Shown here one piece after another: positions 1 through 8,954 of a DNA stretch of 64,000 nucleotides. The notes under the pieces were generated by a model. The model was not told the DNA's origin and made no database searches. It saw only the letters and a program-made list of their open reading frames with translations. Position 1 is the first letter of the stretch. Each line of letters starts with the position of its first letter. This DNA comes from Hufsiella arboris (GTDB lineage: Bacteria; Bacteroidota; Bacteroidia; Sphingobacteriales; Sphingobacteriaceae): the NCBI RefSeq assembly GCF_009834875.1, contig NZ_WVHT01000001.1, forward strand, positions 372,001 through 436,000, given 5' to 3'. A program made the position numbers and the translations under genes.

Positions 1-1152
1 TGAATCAAAATTGGTAATCAACACTTTCGTAGTTTCTTCAGTACTTTCAGGGAACAGTTTCAATTCTTCCAGTACGTCGTAAATTCGATCGGCACCAAAT
101 GAAATCCCAACACCGGTCAAACCCTTTAACCCAAACATGCCGGTAAGGTCGTCATAGCGGCCACCGCCACCAATGCTGCCGATAGATACATTGTTTGCTT
201 TCACTTCGAAAATAGCTCCGGTATAGTAATTCAGGCCGCGAGCCAGTGTGATGTCAAGCTGGAGGTTTAAAGCTGAAGGGCCAATACCCGAAGCCGAAAG
301 CTGGTGAACGTACCCAAATATCTGTTCGATTTCTCCTATTCCTTTTAAGCCTGTTTCCGACGAAGCTAAAACCTGCTTTAAACTTCTCAGCTTCTCTTCA
401 TTCGACCCTTCCAGCAGAATCACCGGCTTTAGCTTGTCAATATCAGTGTCATTAAAACCGCGATCCAACAACTCTTTTATAACGCCATCCAATCCGATTT
501 TATCCAGCTTGTCAATCGCGACGGTCATGTCGACAATCAGCTCCGGCTTACCGATGATCTCAGCGATTCCCGACAGTATTTTTCGGTTATTTAATTTTAT
601 GGTGAAGTTAGTTAAGCCAAGTTTCCGTAAAGCTTCATCATAAATAAGAACGAACTCGGCCTCATTCAATAAACTTTCAGAACCAACAACATCCGCATCA
701 CATTGATAAAATTCGCGGTAGCGGCCTTTTTGCGGACGATCTGCACGCCATACGGGCTGCACCTGAAAGCGTTTGAAAGGAAAGGAGATATCATTTTGAT
801 GCATCACCACATAACGGGCGAAGGGCACCGTTAAATCGTAGCGTAATGCCTTTTCAGAAATTAAAGACACGAGCCTGGCACTATTTTCCTCTGCACCGAA
901 ATCAAATAACTTCTTTTTTGGCTCGTTCAAATATTCACCACTGTTCAGAATTTTAAAGATCAGCTTATCCCCTTCATCACCATACTTTCCGGTCAAAGTG
1001 TCCAGGTTTTCCATACTCGGCGTTTGGATCTCCTGGTAGCCATATTTTTTAAAAACGGATTTAATTGTATCAAAAATATAGTTGCGTTTCACCATTTCTG
1101 TTGGTGAAAAATCTCGGGTGCCTTTTGGAACTGATGGTTTAAAATTAGCCAT
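1..1152 (-). CDS. hisS: Histidyl-tRNA synthetase, 3' part outside the window
   Basis: Class II aminoacyl-tRNA synthetase that charges tRNA-His in the cytoplasm. Reading the minus strand from the ATG at 1152 gives 384 codons without a stop up to the window edge, so the C-terminus (anticodon-binding domain) is missing. The N-terminus begins [20 protein letters not shown], the usual HisRS opening. Class II motif 2 is visible as an [20 protein letters not shown]-type segment. The histidine-specific motif follows as [15 protein letters not shown], and then a [17 protein letters not shown] segment. The start is supported by a TAnnTTTG promoter element a few bases upstream. The family is certain; only the truncation limits the entry. 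Confidence 0.97.
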   Translation of the reverse strand, partial: MANFKPSVPKGTRDFSPTEMVKRNYIFDTIKSVFKKYGYQEIQTPSMENLDTLTGKYGDEGDKLIFKILNSGEYLNEPKKKLFDFGAEENSARLVSLISEKALRYDLTVPFARYVVMHQNDISFPFKRFQVQPVWRADRPQKGRYREFYQCDADVVGSESLLNEAEFVLIYDEALRKLGLTNFTIKLNNRKILSGIAEIIGKPELIVDMTVAIDKLDKIGLDGVIKELLDRGFNDTDIDKLKPVILLEGSNEEKLRSLKQVLASSETGLKGIGEIEQIFGYVHQLSASGIGPSALNLQLDITLARGLNYYTGAIFEVKANNVSIGSIGGGGRYDDLTGMFGLKGLTGVGISFGADRIYDVLEELKLFPESTEETTKVLITNFDS

Positions 1153-1157
1153 GGGCG

Positions 1158-1165
1158 CAAAAGTA
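1158..1165 (-). promoter_or_regulatory. Bacteroidota -7 promoter element (TACTTTTG) of hisS
   Basis: On the minus strand TACTTTTG matches the Bacteroidota -7 consensus TAnnTTTG and lies 5 bases before the hisS ATG. The transcript would start at or next to the start codon, so hisS is probably leaderless or nearly so. No convincing -33 TTTG was found at the usual spacing. Confidence 0.5.
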
Positions 1166-1208
1166 CGTAATTCACATTTTATGAACATCTATTTAGAATA
1201 ATTCAAAA

Positions 1209-1216
1209 TAATTTTG
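1209..1216 (+). promoter_or_regulatory. Bacteroidota -7 promoter element (TAATTTTG) of the TonB receptor gene
   Basis: TAATTTTG matches TAnnTTTG. The start of transcription would fall near 1223. That lies downstream of the first possible ATG (1214... frame) and supports translation from the ATG at 1271. A -33 element is not clear. Confidence 0.4.
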
Positions 1217-1270
1217 GTTTATGCGCGTTGCGTTATACATTTGCTGCAGTTTAGAATTAATCCAAATAAA

Positions 1271-3700
1271 ATGAACGTACCTTATCCTTTAAGAAAATCC
1301 ATATACCTAACATTCGCATTTTGCCTTTCTGTCATAACGGCATTTGCTCAGTCCGGAAAAATTAAAGGGCAAGTAACAACTGCTGATGGTAAGGCGGCCC
1401 CAGACGTTTCAGTAAACCTCGTCGGGACAAAAACAGGAACAACTACGGAAGAATCAGGCGCATACACATTGAGCGGCCTTAAACCTGGAAATTACACGAT
1501 TCGTGTATCAGCTCTTGGTTTACGAAGTCAGGAAAAGCAGGTTTCTGTAACTTCAAACTCAACGCAAACCGTCAACTTTTCTCTTACTGAAAATTCAGCC
1601 GAGTTAGATGAAGTAGTTATCAACGGCGGGCGTGTAAATAAATTTGATAAAAAATCGAGTGATTACGTTGCCAAAATGCCCCTAAGCCGCATTGAAAACC
1701 CGCAGGTATATACAACCGTGAGCAAGGAATTGTTAAACGATCAACTAGTCTACACTGTAGATGATGCCATGCGTAATGCTACCGGTATTCAAAAAATGTG
1801 GGAAGCAACCGGACGCGGCGGTGATGGCGGCTCATTTTATAGCACACGAGGCTTCATTACACAGAGTTCGTTGCGTAATGGTATTGCCGGACTTGTGACA
1901 AACCAGATCGATGCTGTAAACCTGGAGAGACTTGAAGTTATTAAAGGTCCATCTGCGACACTATTCGGCAGTTCATTAACTTCATATGGAGGCATGATTA
2001 ACCGTGTCACAAAAAAACCGTATGACACTTTTGGCGGACAAGTGGAGTTTTCGGCTGGAAATTTCGATTTTCAACGTATTAGCGTTGATTTAAATCAGCC
2101 AATAAGTAATGACAAAAAATTACTATTCCGTCTTAATACGGCGTTCAATCATGAGGGAACATTTCAAACTGTAGGCTTTACTGATGCATCTACTGTAGCG
2201 CCAAGCCTGGTTTATAAACCTACCGATCGTTTGTCAATTAGCCTCGACGCTGAGCTGACATATGGCCACAATGTTGGCAAGCAAGGTATATTCTTTTATT
2301 ATCCTGTTGCCCAGTTAGGTTACAGCAATGCAAAGGATGTCCCGATCGACTATCGAAATTCGTATATGGGAGATGGATTGGCGCAAAAATCAAGAAGTAC
2401 AAACCTTTTTGGACAGGTGAACTATAAGATCTCGGAAACTTTTACATCATCTACCAATATCACTGCAAGTAATAGTTATTCGAATGGAATGTCACCATAT
2501 TTTTATATGGTTCCCGGGAGTTCCGGTAAATCAGATTCTATTGCCCGTGCCGACCAATCAACAGATAACAGTAAGAACAGGATATTTGAAATCCAACAAA
2601 ACTTCAACGGTGACTTCAAAATTGCTTCACTGCGCAACAGGGTCGTATTTGGGCTTGATTATCTTCGGGTAAATTCGGACCAGCATTTTTTCGGAAGTTA
2701 CTTCGATAACGTTTCGTTTACTACTCCGAATACAGATTACAGCCAGTTCAATGGCGTCAATTTGGAAGAAAAATATTCCTCAGGAGCGGTTGATTTTACC
2801 TATCCGATAATTAATGAAATAATCACTTATTCTGCATTTGCTTCGGATGTTTTAAATCTTACTGAAAAACTCAGTGTATTGGCAGCGATTCGTTACGATC
2901 ATTATGATGACAAAGGCGGTATTGTTGGATCTCCTTACGATGGATATACCCAATCGGCGTGGTCACCTAAATTTGGAATTGTTTATCAACCAATAAAAGA
3001 TCAGTTGTCTGTGTTTGCGAATTATCAAAACAGCTTTAAGAACCACGGGACATTCTCAGCGTACAGTGAAAGCGCTACAAATAATCTAATATCTCAGCAT
3101 GCAGATCTGGAACATGCAAATCAGATTGAAGGCGGTATTAAGTTTGATGCATTGAAAGGAAAACTTAGCGGAACCGCGAGCTACTATAATATCAAGGTTG
3201 AAAACATGTTGCGATCAGATCCAAGAGCGTTAAATGCACAAATACAGGATGGAACACAGATCAGCAAAGGAATCGAGTTTGAATTAATTGCCAATCCGGC
3301 CAGAGGATTAAACATCGTGGGAGGTTTTACTTACAACGATTCAAAATACGAAAAAGCTGATGCGGACGTAGAAGGACGCCGCCCGGCTACAGCATCATCT
3401 CCATACCTTGCAAATTTATGGATAAGTTACCGCTTACCCGAAACTGCAATTAAAGGTTTAGGATTTGGATTTGGCGGAAACTACGCCAGCGATAACAAAA
3501 TCGTAAACAGCATAACTTACGGCGTTTTCACACTTCCATCTTACACCGTATTAAACGCTTCAGCATTTTATGATTATAAAAAATTCAGGCTTTCAGCGAA
3601 AGTTGACAACCTGACGAATGAAAAATACTGGATTGGTTATACAACCATGAACGCTCAGAAATTAAGAAGTGTTGTAGGTAGCGTAGCCTACAAATTTTAA
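1271..3700 (+). CDS. TonB-dependent siderophore-type outer-membrane receptor
   Basis: Outer-membrane, TonB-gated importer, probably for a ferric siderophore. The 809-residue product starts with a signal peptide (residues 1 to about 27, ending AFAQ). A carboxypeptidase-regulatory-like beta-sandwich follows (about 30-110), then a plug domain (about 135-260, with a VIKGPSATLFG motif), then a 22-stranded-type barrel ending in the aromatic terminus SVAYKF. The plug-barrel layout without SusC-type features points to the FhuA/FpvA-like siderophore class. The frame stays open upstream to 1214, but residues before the ATG at 1271 would spoil the signal peptide and a promoter element sits at 1209. The next gene encodes a PepSY membrane protein, a common partner in iron uptake. 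The substrate cannot be told from sequence alone. Confidence 0.9.
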   Translation: MNVPYPLRKSIYLTFAFCLSVITAFAQSGKIKGQVTTADGKAAPDVSVNLVGTKTGTTTEESGAYTLSGLKPGNYTIRVSALGLRSQEKQVSVTSNSTQTVNFSLTENSAELDEVVINGGRVNKFDKKSSDYVAKMPLSRIENPQVYTTVSKELLNDQLVYTVDDAMRNATGIQKMWEATGRGGDGGSFYSTRGFITQSSLRNGIAGLVTNQIDAVNLERLEVIKGPSATLFGSSLTSYGGMINRVTKKPYDTFGGQVEFSAGNFDFQRISVDLNQPISNDKKLLFRLNTAFNHEGTFQTVGFTDASTVAPSLVYKPTDRLSISLDAELTYGHNVGKQGIFFYYPVAQLGYSNAKDVPIDYRNSYMGDGLAQKSRSTNLFGQVNYKISETFTSSTNITASNSYSNGMSPYFYMVPGSSGKSDSIARADQSTDNSKNRIFEIQQNFNGDFKIASLRNRVVFGLDYLRVNSDQHFFGSYFDNVSFTTPNTDYSQFNGVNLEEKYSSGAVDFTYPIINEIITYSAFASDVLNLTEKLSVLAAIRYDHYDDKGGIVGSPYDGYTQSAWSPKFGIVYQPIKDQLSVFANYQNSFKNHGTFSAYSESATNNLISQHADLEHANQIEGGIKFDALKGKLSGTASYYNIKVENMLRSDPRALNAQIQDGTQISKGIEFELIANPARGLNIVGGFTYNDSKYEKADADVEGRRPATASSPYLANLWISYRLPETAIKGLGFGFGGNYASDNKIVNSITYGVFTLPSYTVLNASAFYDYKKFRLSAKVDNLTNEKYWIGYTTMNAQKLRSVVGSVAYKF

Positions 3701-3717
3701 TTGTTAGTGGTGTGATT

Positions 3718-3744
3718 ACTCCTTCCGGCCTTGCCGGGAGGAGT
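3718..3744 (+). terminator. Hairpin after the TonB receptor gene
   Basis: ACTCCTTCCGG pairs with CCGGGAGGAGT over 11 bp (one G-U pair) around a 5-base loop, starting 17 bases after the receptor stop codon. Only a weak T-rich stretch follows (TTTCAATTT). It could be a partial terminator or an mRNA 3'-end hairpin between the receptor and the PepSY gene. Confidence 0.55.
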
Positions 3745-3758
3745 TTCAATTTAACCGG

Positions 3759-4940
3759 ATGAAAAAGAAACGGAACCTAAAGTACTGGATCGGCAGAATT
3801 CATTTATGGCTCGGCTTGACAAGCGGGCTTGTTGTTTTTATAGTAAGCCTTACAGGCTGCCTGTTTTGCTTCCACGATGAAATTGAAGATATCACTAAGC
3901 CGCATCGACATGTCGAAGCGCGTAATCAGCCATACCTGCCTCCATCAGTTTTAAAGGAGAACGCGCAGAAAGCCGTGCCTGACGGTAAAATTTCGTTTTT
4001 GAGCTATGTTGGGAAGGATCGTCCCGCGCTGGCTTACACCACCAATAGTACGAGCACCTATTATGTTTATCTCGACCCGTACACCGGAAAGCATTTAAAA
4101 ACTGAAGATTTAAAAACCGACTTCTTCATTATTGTTGAGTATATCCACCTCTATTTATTGTTACCGGCCGAAATCGGAAGACAGATTGTAGGTATTTCAA
4201 CTATTGTATTTGTTGTAATGCTGATTAGTGGAATAATTCTGTGGTGGCCGAAGCGCAAATCAGACCATAAGCGGAGCTTCAAAATAAAATGGAATAGCAA
4301 ATGGAGGCGTGTTAACTATGATCTTCATAACGTTCTCGGATTTTATGCTGCAAGCATCGCGTTGGTTCTGGCACTAACAGGCCTGGCGATTGACTACGAA
4401 TGGATGCGTAAAACATTCACTTACACCGCTAATCTTGGCGCTCAATATCCCGATGAAGACAAGCACCCGGTTATTGATACCATTAACCACAAACCGATAA
4501 ACCGCCCGGTTATTGACGTAGCCATGGCTCAGACATTCAAATTGTCTCCAGCTTCCGAAATGTATTTCGTCACTTTTCCAGAAAAGACCTCTGAATCCTT
4601 CGAAACCGGTGCTTATGCCAAATCTCTGGTTTATCATCAGCAAAACAATTACCATTTCGACCCGGTTTCTGCTCAGTTACTCAAATCGCAACCCTATAAA
4701 AGCAAAAGTGTCGGCATGAAGCTTAACGAGATGAATTATGCTATTCACACCGGGCAGATACTGGGACTGTTTGGAAAAATAATCGCGTTTATTGCCAGCC
4801 TTATTGCGACAAGCCTGCCGGTAACAGGGTTTATTGTGTGGCTTGGCAGAAGAAAGAAAAAATCAAAAGCTGAAACAGGAGTAAAATTAGTAACAACACG
4901 AAGAAGTCGTTTCAATAACGTGAAGCTTGCGGGTGAGTGA
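3759..4940 (+). CDS. PepSY-associated TM protein (PiuB-like), iron-uptake accessory
   Basis: Inner-membrane protein of the PepSY_TM family, 393 residues. The first membrane span is at about residues 15-37 after a basic start (MKKKRNLKYWIGRIHLWLGL). A periplasmic PepSY region follows, with a YYVYLDPYTGKHLK-type strand. Further spans lie at about 130-160 (ending IILWWPKRK), 190-212 and 340-370. Conserved histidines sit at the membrane faces (RIHLWLG, YDLHNVLGFY, AIHTGQ). Members of this family occur next to siderophore receptors and are thought to act in ferric-siderophore reduction or transport. That role is inferred here from the receptor gene 58 bases upstream. Confidence 0.85.
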   Translation: MKKKRNLKYWIGRIHLWLGLTSGLVVFIVSLTGCLFCFHDEIEDITKPHRHVEARNQPYLPPSVLKENAQKAVPDGKISFLSYVGKDRPALAYTTNSTSTYYVYLDPYTGKHLKTEDLKTDFFIIVEYIHLYLLLPAEIGRQIVGISTIVFVVMLISGIILWWPKRKSDHKRSFKIKWNSKWRRVNYDLHNVLGFYAASIALVLALTGLAIDYEWMRKTFTYTANLGAQYPDEDKHPVIDTINHKPINRPVIDVAMAQTFKLSPASEMYFVTFPEKTSESFETGAYAKSLVYHQQNNYHFDPVSAQLLKSQPYKSKSVGMKLNEMNYAIHTGQILGLFGKIIAFIASLIATSLPVTGFIVWLGRRKKKSKAETGVKLVTTRRSRFNNVKLAGE

Positions 4941-4947
4941 ACCCTGA

Positions 4948-5730
4948 TTATAGCATTCCGCTTTTTACCGCACGGTTTACTAATTCCGAAAGATTTTTGC
5001 AGTTGGATTTATCGAGCATATTGCGCCGGTGGTGATTGATTGTATGAATACTGATATTTAGCCTGTCGGCGATTTCCTTACTGCAGAGACCATTGCAAAC
5101 AAGTTTTAAAACATCTACTTCTCTTTTACTTAGTGTGCTATAGTATTCGTGTGGAAAATAGCTCTTGTTTTTCAATACGATCACGTGCTGATCGCTCATT
5201 CGCTCAATAATATGAATGATTTTCGAATCATTTTTAAAATGTGTTATATCAGTTAGCGAACCCAATGATGCGACCGGGATACAATCGTCTGCACCGCATA
5301 AATAACAAGCACGTTGGATCACTGACGACCATGATCCGTCTTTGTTTTTTATCCTATAATTAGTTGTAAAGGTAAATTCGCTGCAATCATCCCTGACATT
5401 GTCTTTTAGAAATTCCATTTGTTCGGGAAAGATCTGTCCATTGTAAATCTTAAAATCCTCCGGATTCCAGAGACTATAAAAAAATGATGGTCCTGCATTA
5501 ATCAAAAACCGGGTTGAATATCCGAGAAAACTGTTGTTGTTTGTATCGAGGGATGAATAGGTATTATCCGTGTAATCTATAAGATATATAGCCGAAGGGT
5601 AAAGATTGTTTAAAAGCGCATGATGATTAAAGTCCCTTACGAGATCATTAGTTTCGGGTATTTGAACCGATTTCCTTTTTGACGAAAAATGTAAAAAATC
5701 ATTGTATGAAAACTGCCTGATTTCTTTCAT
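4948..5730 (-). CDS. PAS domain / LuxR-type transcriptional regulator
   Basis: A 260-residue DNA-binding regulator. Residues about 40-165 form a PAS-like sensor, with a typical PAS C-cap region (YRIKNKDGSW followed by GSLTDITHF). Residues about 195-258 are a LuxR/GerE helix-turn-helix: LSKREVDVLKLVCNGLCSKE, then IADRLNISIHTINHHRRNML. There is no phospho-acceptor domain, so control is probably by a ligand or partner. It is convergent with the PepSY gene (7-base gap) and divergent from the glycosyltransferase genes. A 20-base palindrome in the 373-base intergenic region could be its operator, but which flanking genes it controls is unknown. Confidence 0.85.
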   Translation of the reverse strand: MKEIRQFSYNDFLHFSSKRKSVQIPETNDLVRDFNHHALLNNLYPSAIYLIDYTDNTYSSLDTNNNSFLGYSTRFLINAGPSFFYSLWNPEDFKIYNGQIFPEQMEFLKDNVRDDCSEFTFTTNYRIKNKDGSWSSVIQRACYLCGADDCIPVASLGSLTDITHFKNDSKIIHIIERMSDQHVIVLKNKSYFPHEYYSTLSKREVDVLKLVCNGLCSKEIADRLNISIHTINHHRRNMLDKSNCKNLSELVNRAVKSGML

Positions 5731-5753
5731 AGCCGGGTGATTATCAGTTAAAT

Positions 5754-5761
5754 CAAATATA
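5754..5761 (-). promoter_or_regulatory. -7 element (TATATTTG) of the LuxR-type regulator
   Basis: On the minus strand TATATTTG fits TAnnTTTG exactly, 23 bases before the regulator's ATG. No TTTG was found at the standard -33 spacing. Confidence 0.45.
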
Positions 5762-5867
5762 TAATAAAAACATAAAAGTTCTTTTTAATTGTCCAAATAC
5801 GTTGTTATCACGCACAATTTTGTTCGGGTTTTACCTAAAATTTCACAGGCTGATACTGAATATTCAA

Positions 5868-5887
5868 AATAGCTAGTTCTAGCTATT
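5868..5887. promoter_or_regulatory. 20-base palindrome, candidate operator
   Basis: AATAGCTAG and CTAGCTATT are perfect 9-base inverted arms around a 2-base centre. It lies in the 5731-6103 intergenic region between the LuxR-type regulator and the glycosyltransferase gene, 138 bases from the former and 217 from the latter. LuxR-family proteins commonly bind about 20-base palindromes; the assignment is inference. Confidence 0.5.
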
Positions 5888-5921
5888 GCTCTGTGCAAAA
5901 AAAGTGCTCACTTTTATCTGC

Positions 5922-5942
5922 CGGGAATAATTTAGATTCCCG
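5922..5942. repeat. Short inverted repeat CGGGAAT-7-ATTCCCG
   Basis: Perfect 7-base arms separated by 7 bases (AATTTAG), 162 bases upstream of the glycosyltransferase gene. There is no T-run after it, so it is not a typical terminator. It could be a regulator site or a leader hairpin. The rest of 5731-6103 shows no gene. Confidence 0.4.
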
Positions 5943-6103
5943 CAAACCCCGATTATAATCTGTAATTAAACAAGCCCAGTTTAATTAATTACAGCAAAAT
6001 TTTCAAATCAGGATGTCATTGTGACAATCCTTCAGCGAAGCTCAGGTCTGTCGCGAGTTGATATCCGAACTGTGCTAAACTGTATAATTTCTAAAAAGAA
6101 TTA

Positions 6104-8299
6104 ATGGATCAGCAACCCCTTGTTTCCTGTGTGATGCCAACATACAACCGCAGAAAATTTATACCGCATGCTATACGGTATTTCATGCGGCAGGAACATC
6201 CAAATAAAGAACTCATCATTGTTGACGACGGATCAGACAGCATTGAAGATCTTATTCCAAACAACGAAAACATAAAATATATTCGTCTTAAAAAAAAGGT
6301 CACACTAGGCGAAAAACTAAATATTGCTTGCAATAAAGCCGAGGGAAGCATTATTGCCAACTGGGATGATGATGACTGGTACGCTCCCCGCCGCCTGAAG
6401 TACCAGGTTGCAGAGTTAGCAAAACATCAAACGCAAGTTTGCGGAATTAACAATCTTCTCTATTTCGACCTGGGATGTAAACAAGCTTTTGAATACATCT
6501 ATCCGGCGGACCACCGCAAATGGCTGCTGGGAAGTTCTTTATGTTATTATCGATCACACTGGCAGGCAAACCCTTTCGAAAAAATCAATGTAGGCATGGA
6601 TGGTTTATTCGTTTGGCGCACGTCATCCAGCCAGGTTACGGTGCTACCCGATCCTACCATGTCAGTTCACATGATCCACAATCAAAATGTCTGCCCGAAA
6701 CGGACAACTGGTGACTGGTGGCATCCCTATCCGGTGAAAGATATTGAAAAAATTATGCAAAGGGATTTTGATTACTATTACGAGGACAGGCAGCCAAGAG
6801 CACTTGTAACTGATCGCACCCCGGTTAAAGCACCTGCGAAACAACTAAAAAACATCTACGCGTGCCTTGTTCATGAAAAGCTCGACTGTGTGGTGGATAT
6901 GGTTCGCAACCTGCATTATCACGACCCATCTTCCATCATTATTTTATTTAACGGCGGGACCAATTTCAAGCTAAACGAATCCTCGTTCGATTTCAAAAAA
7001 TATGGTGCGATAATCCATCCCAATTCATTTCCTGTTAAGCACGGTTATTTGCATGGCTTTGCTTTAGAAAGCATGAGGTTCGCTCTCCAGAATTTCTCAT
7101 TCGACATATTTACCATTGTCGATTCCGACCAGTTAAGCATGCAACCCGGATACTCCGGTTTTATATCGGAATTCCTTGCAGGCAAAAGCAATATTGGATT
7201 ATTGTCAAACAGGCCTGAACGTTTAACTGCAAAAAACACCGAGGTTTGGACATCAATTCAGCCGTTCAAGGAATACAACTTGTGGAAACCCTTTCTCAAA
7301 AAATTTCCGAAAGGTGAAGAAAAGTTTGTTCACTGGACCTTCTGGCCCTCAACTGTTTTTACACACGATGCGGCCAAAGATATGCTCAAACTTTTTGATA
7401 CAAACACTCAGCTTCAGCATATTATGCAGCGCACTAAAATATGGGCGACAGAGGAAATCATTTTTCCAACGCTGGTTAGTCTGCTTGGTTACAACATTGA
7501 AAAAAACCCATGCTGCCACGATTTTGTAAACTATCAAAAATCGTATTCAACACAAGATATCGACTGTGCGTTAAACGATCCATATGCCTTTTGGGTGCAT
7601 CCGGTAAGCCGCAATTATGACGACGTTTTACGAAAACACGCACGCAAGCATTTAAACAATTATATTCCACAGACTCAAGATGCAGTTAACCATGCCTCCA
7701 ACAAATCGTTATTCCTGCAAACTGAAGCTATAAATAGCATTAAAAAAATTGAAGGCTGGCTAACTGATAGAGAAGCTGAGCTTTTGATAGCCTGTGCACT
7801 TAAAGCCTGCTGCAAATTTCCAGACTCGCAAGTGGTAGAAGTTGGCTGCTATCATGGCAAAGCTACTGTTCTGCTTGGAAGCGTCGCCCGGTCGGCCTCT
7901 GACAAGATAAAAGTTTATGCAATTGATGAACACAACGGCATATTGGGCTCCGCAGACCAGGGATTATATACATTCAAGCCATCGCTTGACAGCTTCAAAA
8001 AAAACATCGGCGAGGCTGGCCTTTCGGAAACAATTATTTCTGTTGTGTCGAAATCAACTGACGTAAAATGGAGCCAGCCAATTTCATTGTTGCTTATTGA
8101 CGGCCTGCATGACTACCTCAGCATCAGCAATGATTTTAATCACTTTAATTCATTCGTAAAAAAAGGCGGATACCTGGCATTTCATGATTATGCCGATTAT
8201 TTTCCGGATGTAAAGGCTTTCGCCGACGAGCTTATCCTGGAAAACAGCTATCAGAAAATACATCTTTCCGATTCACTTGTGGTGCTGCAAAAACAGTAA
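6104..8299 (+). CDS. Glycosyltransferase family 2 fused to a class I SAM methyltransferase
   Basis: A 731-residue cytoplasmic enzyme with three parts. Residues about 5-230 are a GT-A family 2 glycosyltransferase: VSCVMPTYNRRKFIPHAIR start, IIVDDGSD, and the metal/nucleotide-binding acidic run D88-D91 in NWDDDDW. Residues about 245-500 form a second domain with a DSDQL motif, possibly another GT-A-like fold. Residues about 545-731 are a methyltransferase of the Methyltransf_24 type: VVEVGCYHGKATVLLGS is SAM motif I, and LLLIDGLHDYLSISNDF and FHDYADYFPDV follow. The C-terminal part is clearly paralogous to the next gene. It is probably involved in building and methylating a surface or protein-linked glycan. 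Acceptor and sugar are unknown. Confidence 0.85.
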   Translation: MDQQPLVSCVMPTYNRRKFIPHAIRYFMRQEHPNKELIIVDDGSDSIEDLIPNNENIKYIRLKKKVTLGEKLNIACNKAEGSIIANWDDDDWYAPRRLKYQVAELAKHQTQVCGINNLLYFDLGCKQAFEYIYPADHRKWLLGSSLCYYRSHWQANPFEKINVGMDGLFVWRTSSSQVTVLPDPTMSVHMIHNQNVCPKRTTGDWWHPYPVKDIEKIMQRDFDYYYEDRQPRALVTDRTPVKAPAKQLKNIYACLVHEKLDCVVDMVRNLHYHDPSSIIILFNGGTNFKLNESSFDFKKYGAIIHPNSFPVKHGYLHGFALESMRFALQNFSFDIFTIVDSDQLSMQPGYSGFISEFLAGKSNIGLLSNRPERLTAKNTEVWTSIQPFKEYNLWKPFLKKFPKGEEKFVHWTFWPSTVFTHDAAKDMLKLFDTNTQLQHIMQRTKIWATEEIIFPTLVSLLGYNIEKNPCCHDFVNYQKSYSTQDIDCALNDPYAFWVHPVSRNYDDVLRKHARKHLNNYIPQTQDAVNHASNKSLFLQTEAINSIKKIEGWLTDREAELLIACALKACCKFPDSQVVEVGCYHGKATVLLGSVARSASDKIKVYAIDEHNGILGSADQGLYTFKPSLDSFKKNIGEAGLSETIISVVSKSTDVKWSQPISLLLIDGLHDYLSISNDFNHFNSFVKKGGYLAFHDYADYFPDVKAFADELILENSYQKIHLSDSLVVLQKQ

Positions 8300-8926
8300 A
8301 TGATTCCAGCCAGCCCAGATAAAACTCAAATCATGTTAACACTGCCATTATTAAAGAAAATTCAGGCCATAGACGGTTGGCTTTCAGAAAAAGAGGCTGA
8401 TCTTCTGTTATCAGTTACTTTGAAAAGCTGTATCGATCTGCCGCCGCCTCATAACCTGGTAGAAGTGGGAAGCTATAAAGGCAAGTCGACGGTGCTTCTT
8501 GGCAGCACGATAAAATCGTACTTTCCGGAAGCAAAAGTATATGCGATTGACCCACACGAAGGCCAAATAGGTGCTCAGGGCCAAAGTATGCATACTGTCG
8601 CGCCTACGCTTGATACTTTTCTGAAAAACATACAAGCTTCGGGTGTTGCCGCACAAGTAGAACTGATAAAGGACGTTTCCTATCACGTGGTTTGGAATAA
8701 GCCGATCTCGCTGCTTTTTATTGACGGTTTGCATGACCACTTCAACGTTGCAAGAGACTTCGGACATTTTTCCGATTGGGTAAGCGCGGGAGGATACATC
8801 GCATTTCATGATTATTCACCGTATTATCCTGGCGTAGTCAAATTCGTCGATGAAGTTTTGGCTACCGGCAGATACCGGAAGGTGCAGCATGAAGACAGCA
8901 TGATGGTTATTCAAAAGAATAAATAA
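8300..8926 (+). CDS. Class I SAM methyltransferase, paralogue of the preceding C-terminal domain
   Basis: A 208-residue SAM-dependent methyltransferase. LVEVGSYKGKSTVLLGS is the SAM-binding motif; LLFIDGLHDHFNVARDFGHF and AFHDYSPYYPGV match the same motifs in the C-terminal domain of the upstream fusion. The two start with matching IxGWLxxxEAxLL segments, which indicates a tandem duplication. The ATG follows directly on the upstream TAA, so the two are co-transcribed; an internal ATG at 8333 is an alternative start. It probably O- or N-methylates a sugar in the same glycan. Confidence 0.85.
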   Translation: MIPASPDKTQIMLTLPLLKKIQAIDGWLSEKEADLLLSVTLKSCIDLPPPHNLVEVGSYKGKSTVLLGSTIKSYFPEAKVYAIDPHEGQIGAQGQSMHTVAPTLDTFLKNIQASGVAAQVELIKDVSYHVVWNKPISLLFIDGLHDHFNVARDFGHFSDWVSAGGYIAFHDYSPYYPGVVKFVDEVLATGRYRKVQHEDSMMVIQKNK

Positions 8927-8954
8927 GCAGCCGGTAAAGCATTTTTCTACAATT

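Noticed and set aside
8411-8809. 132-codon minus-strand frame within the methyltransferase gene
   Set aside because: Antisense to a clear SAM methyltransferase; no recognisable motif.
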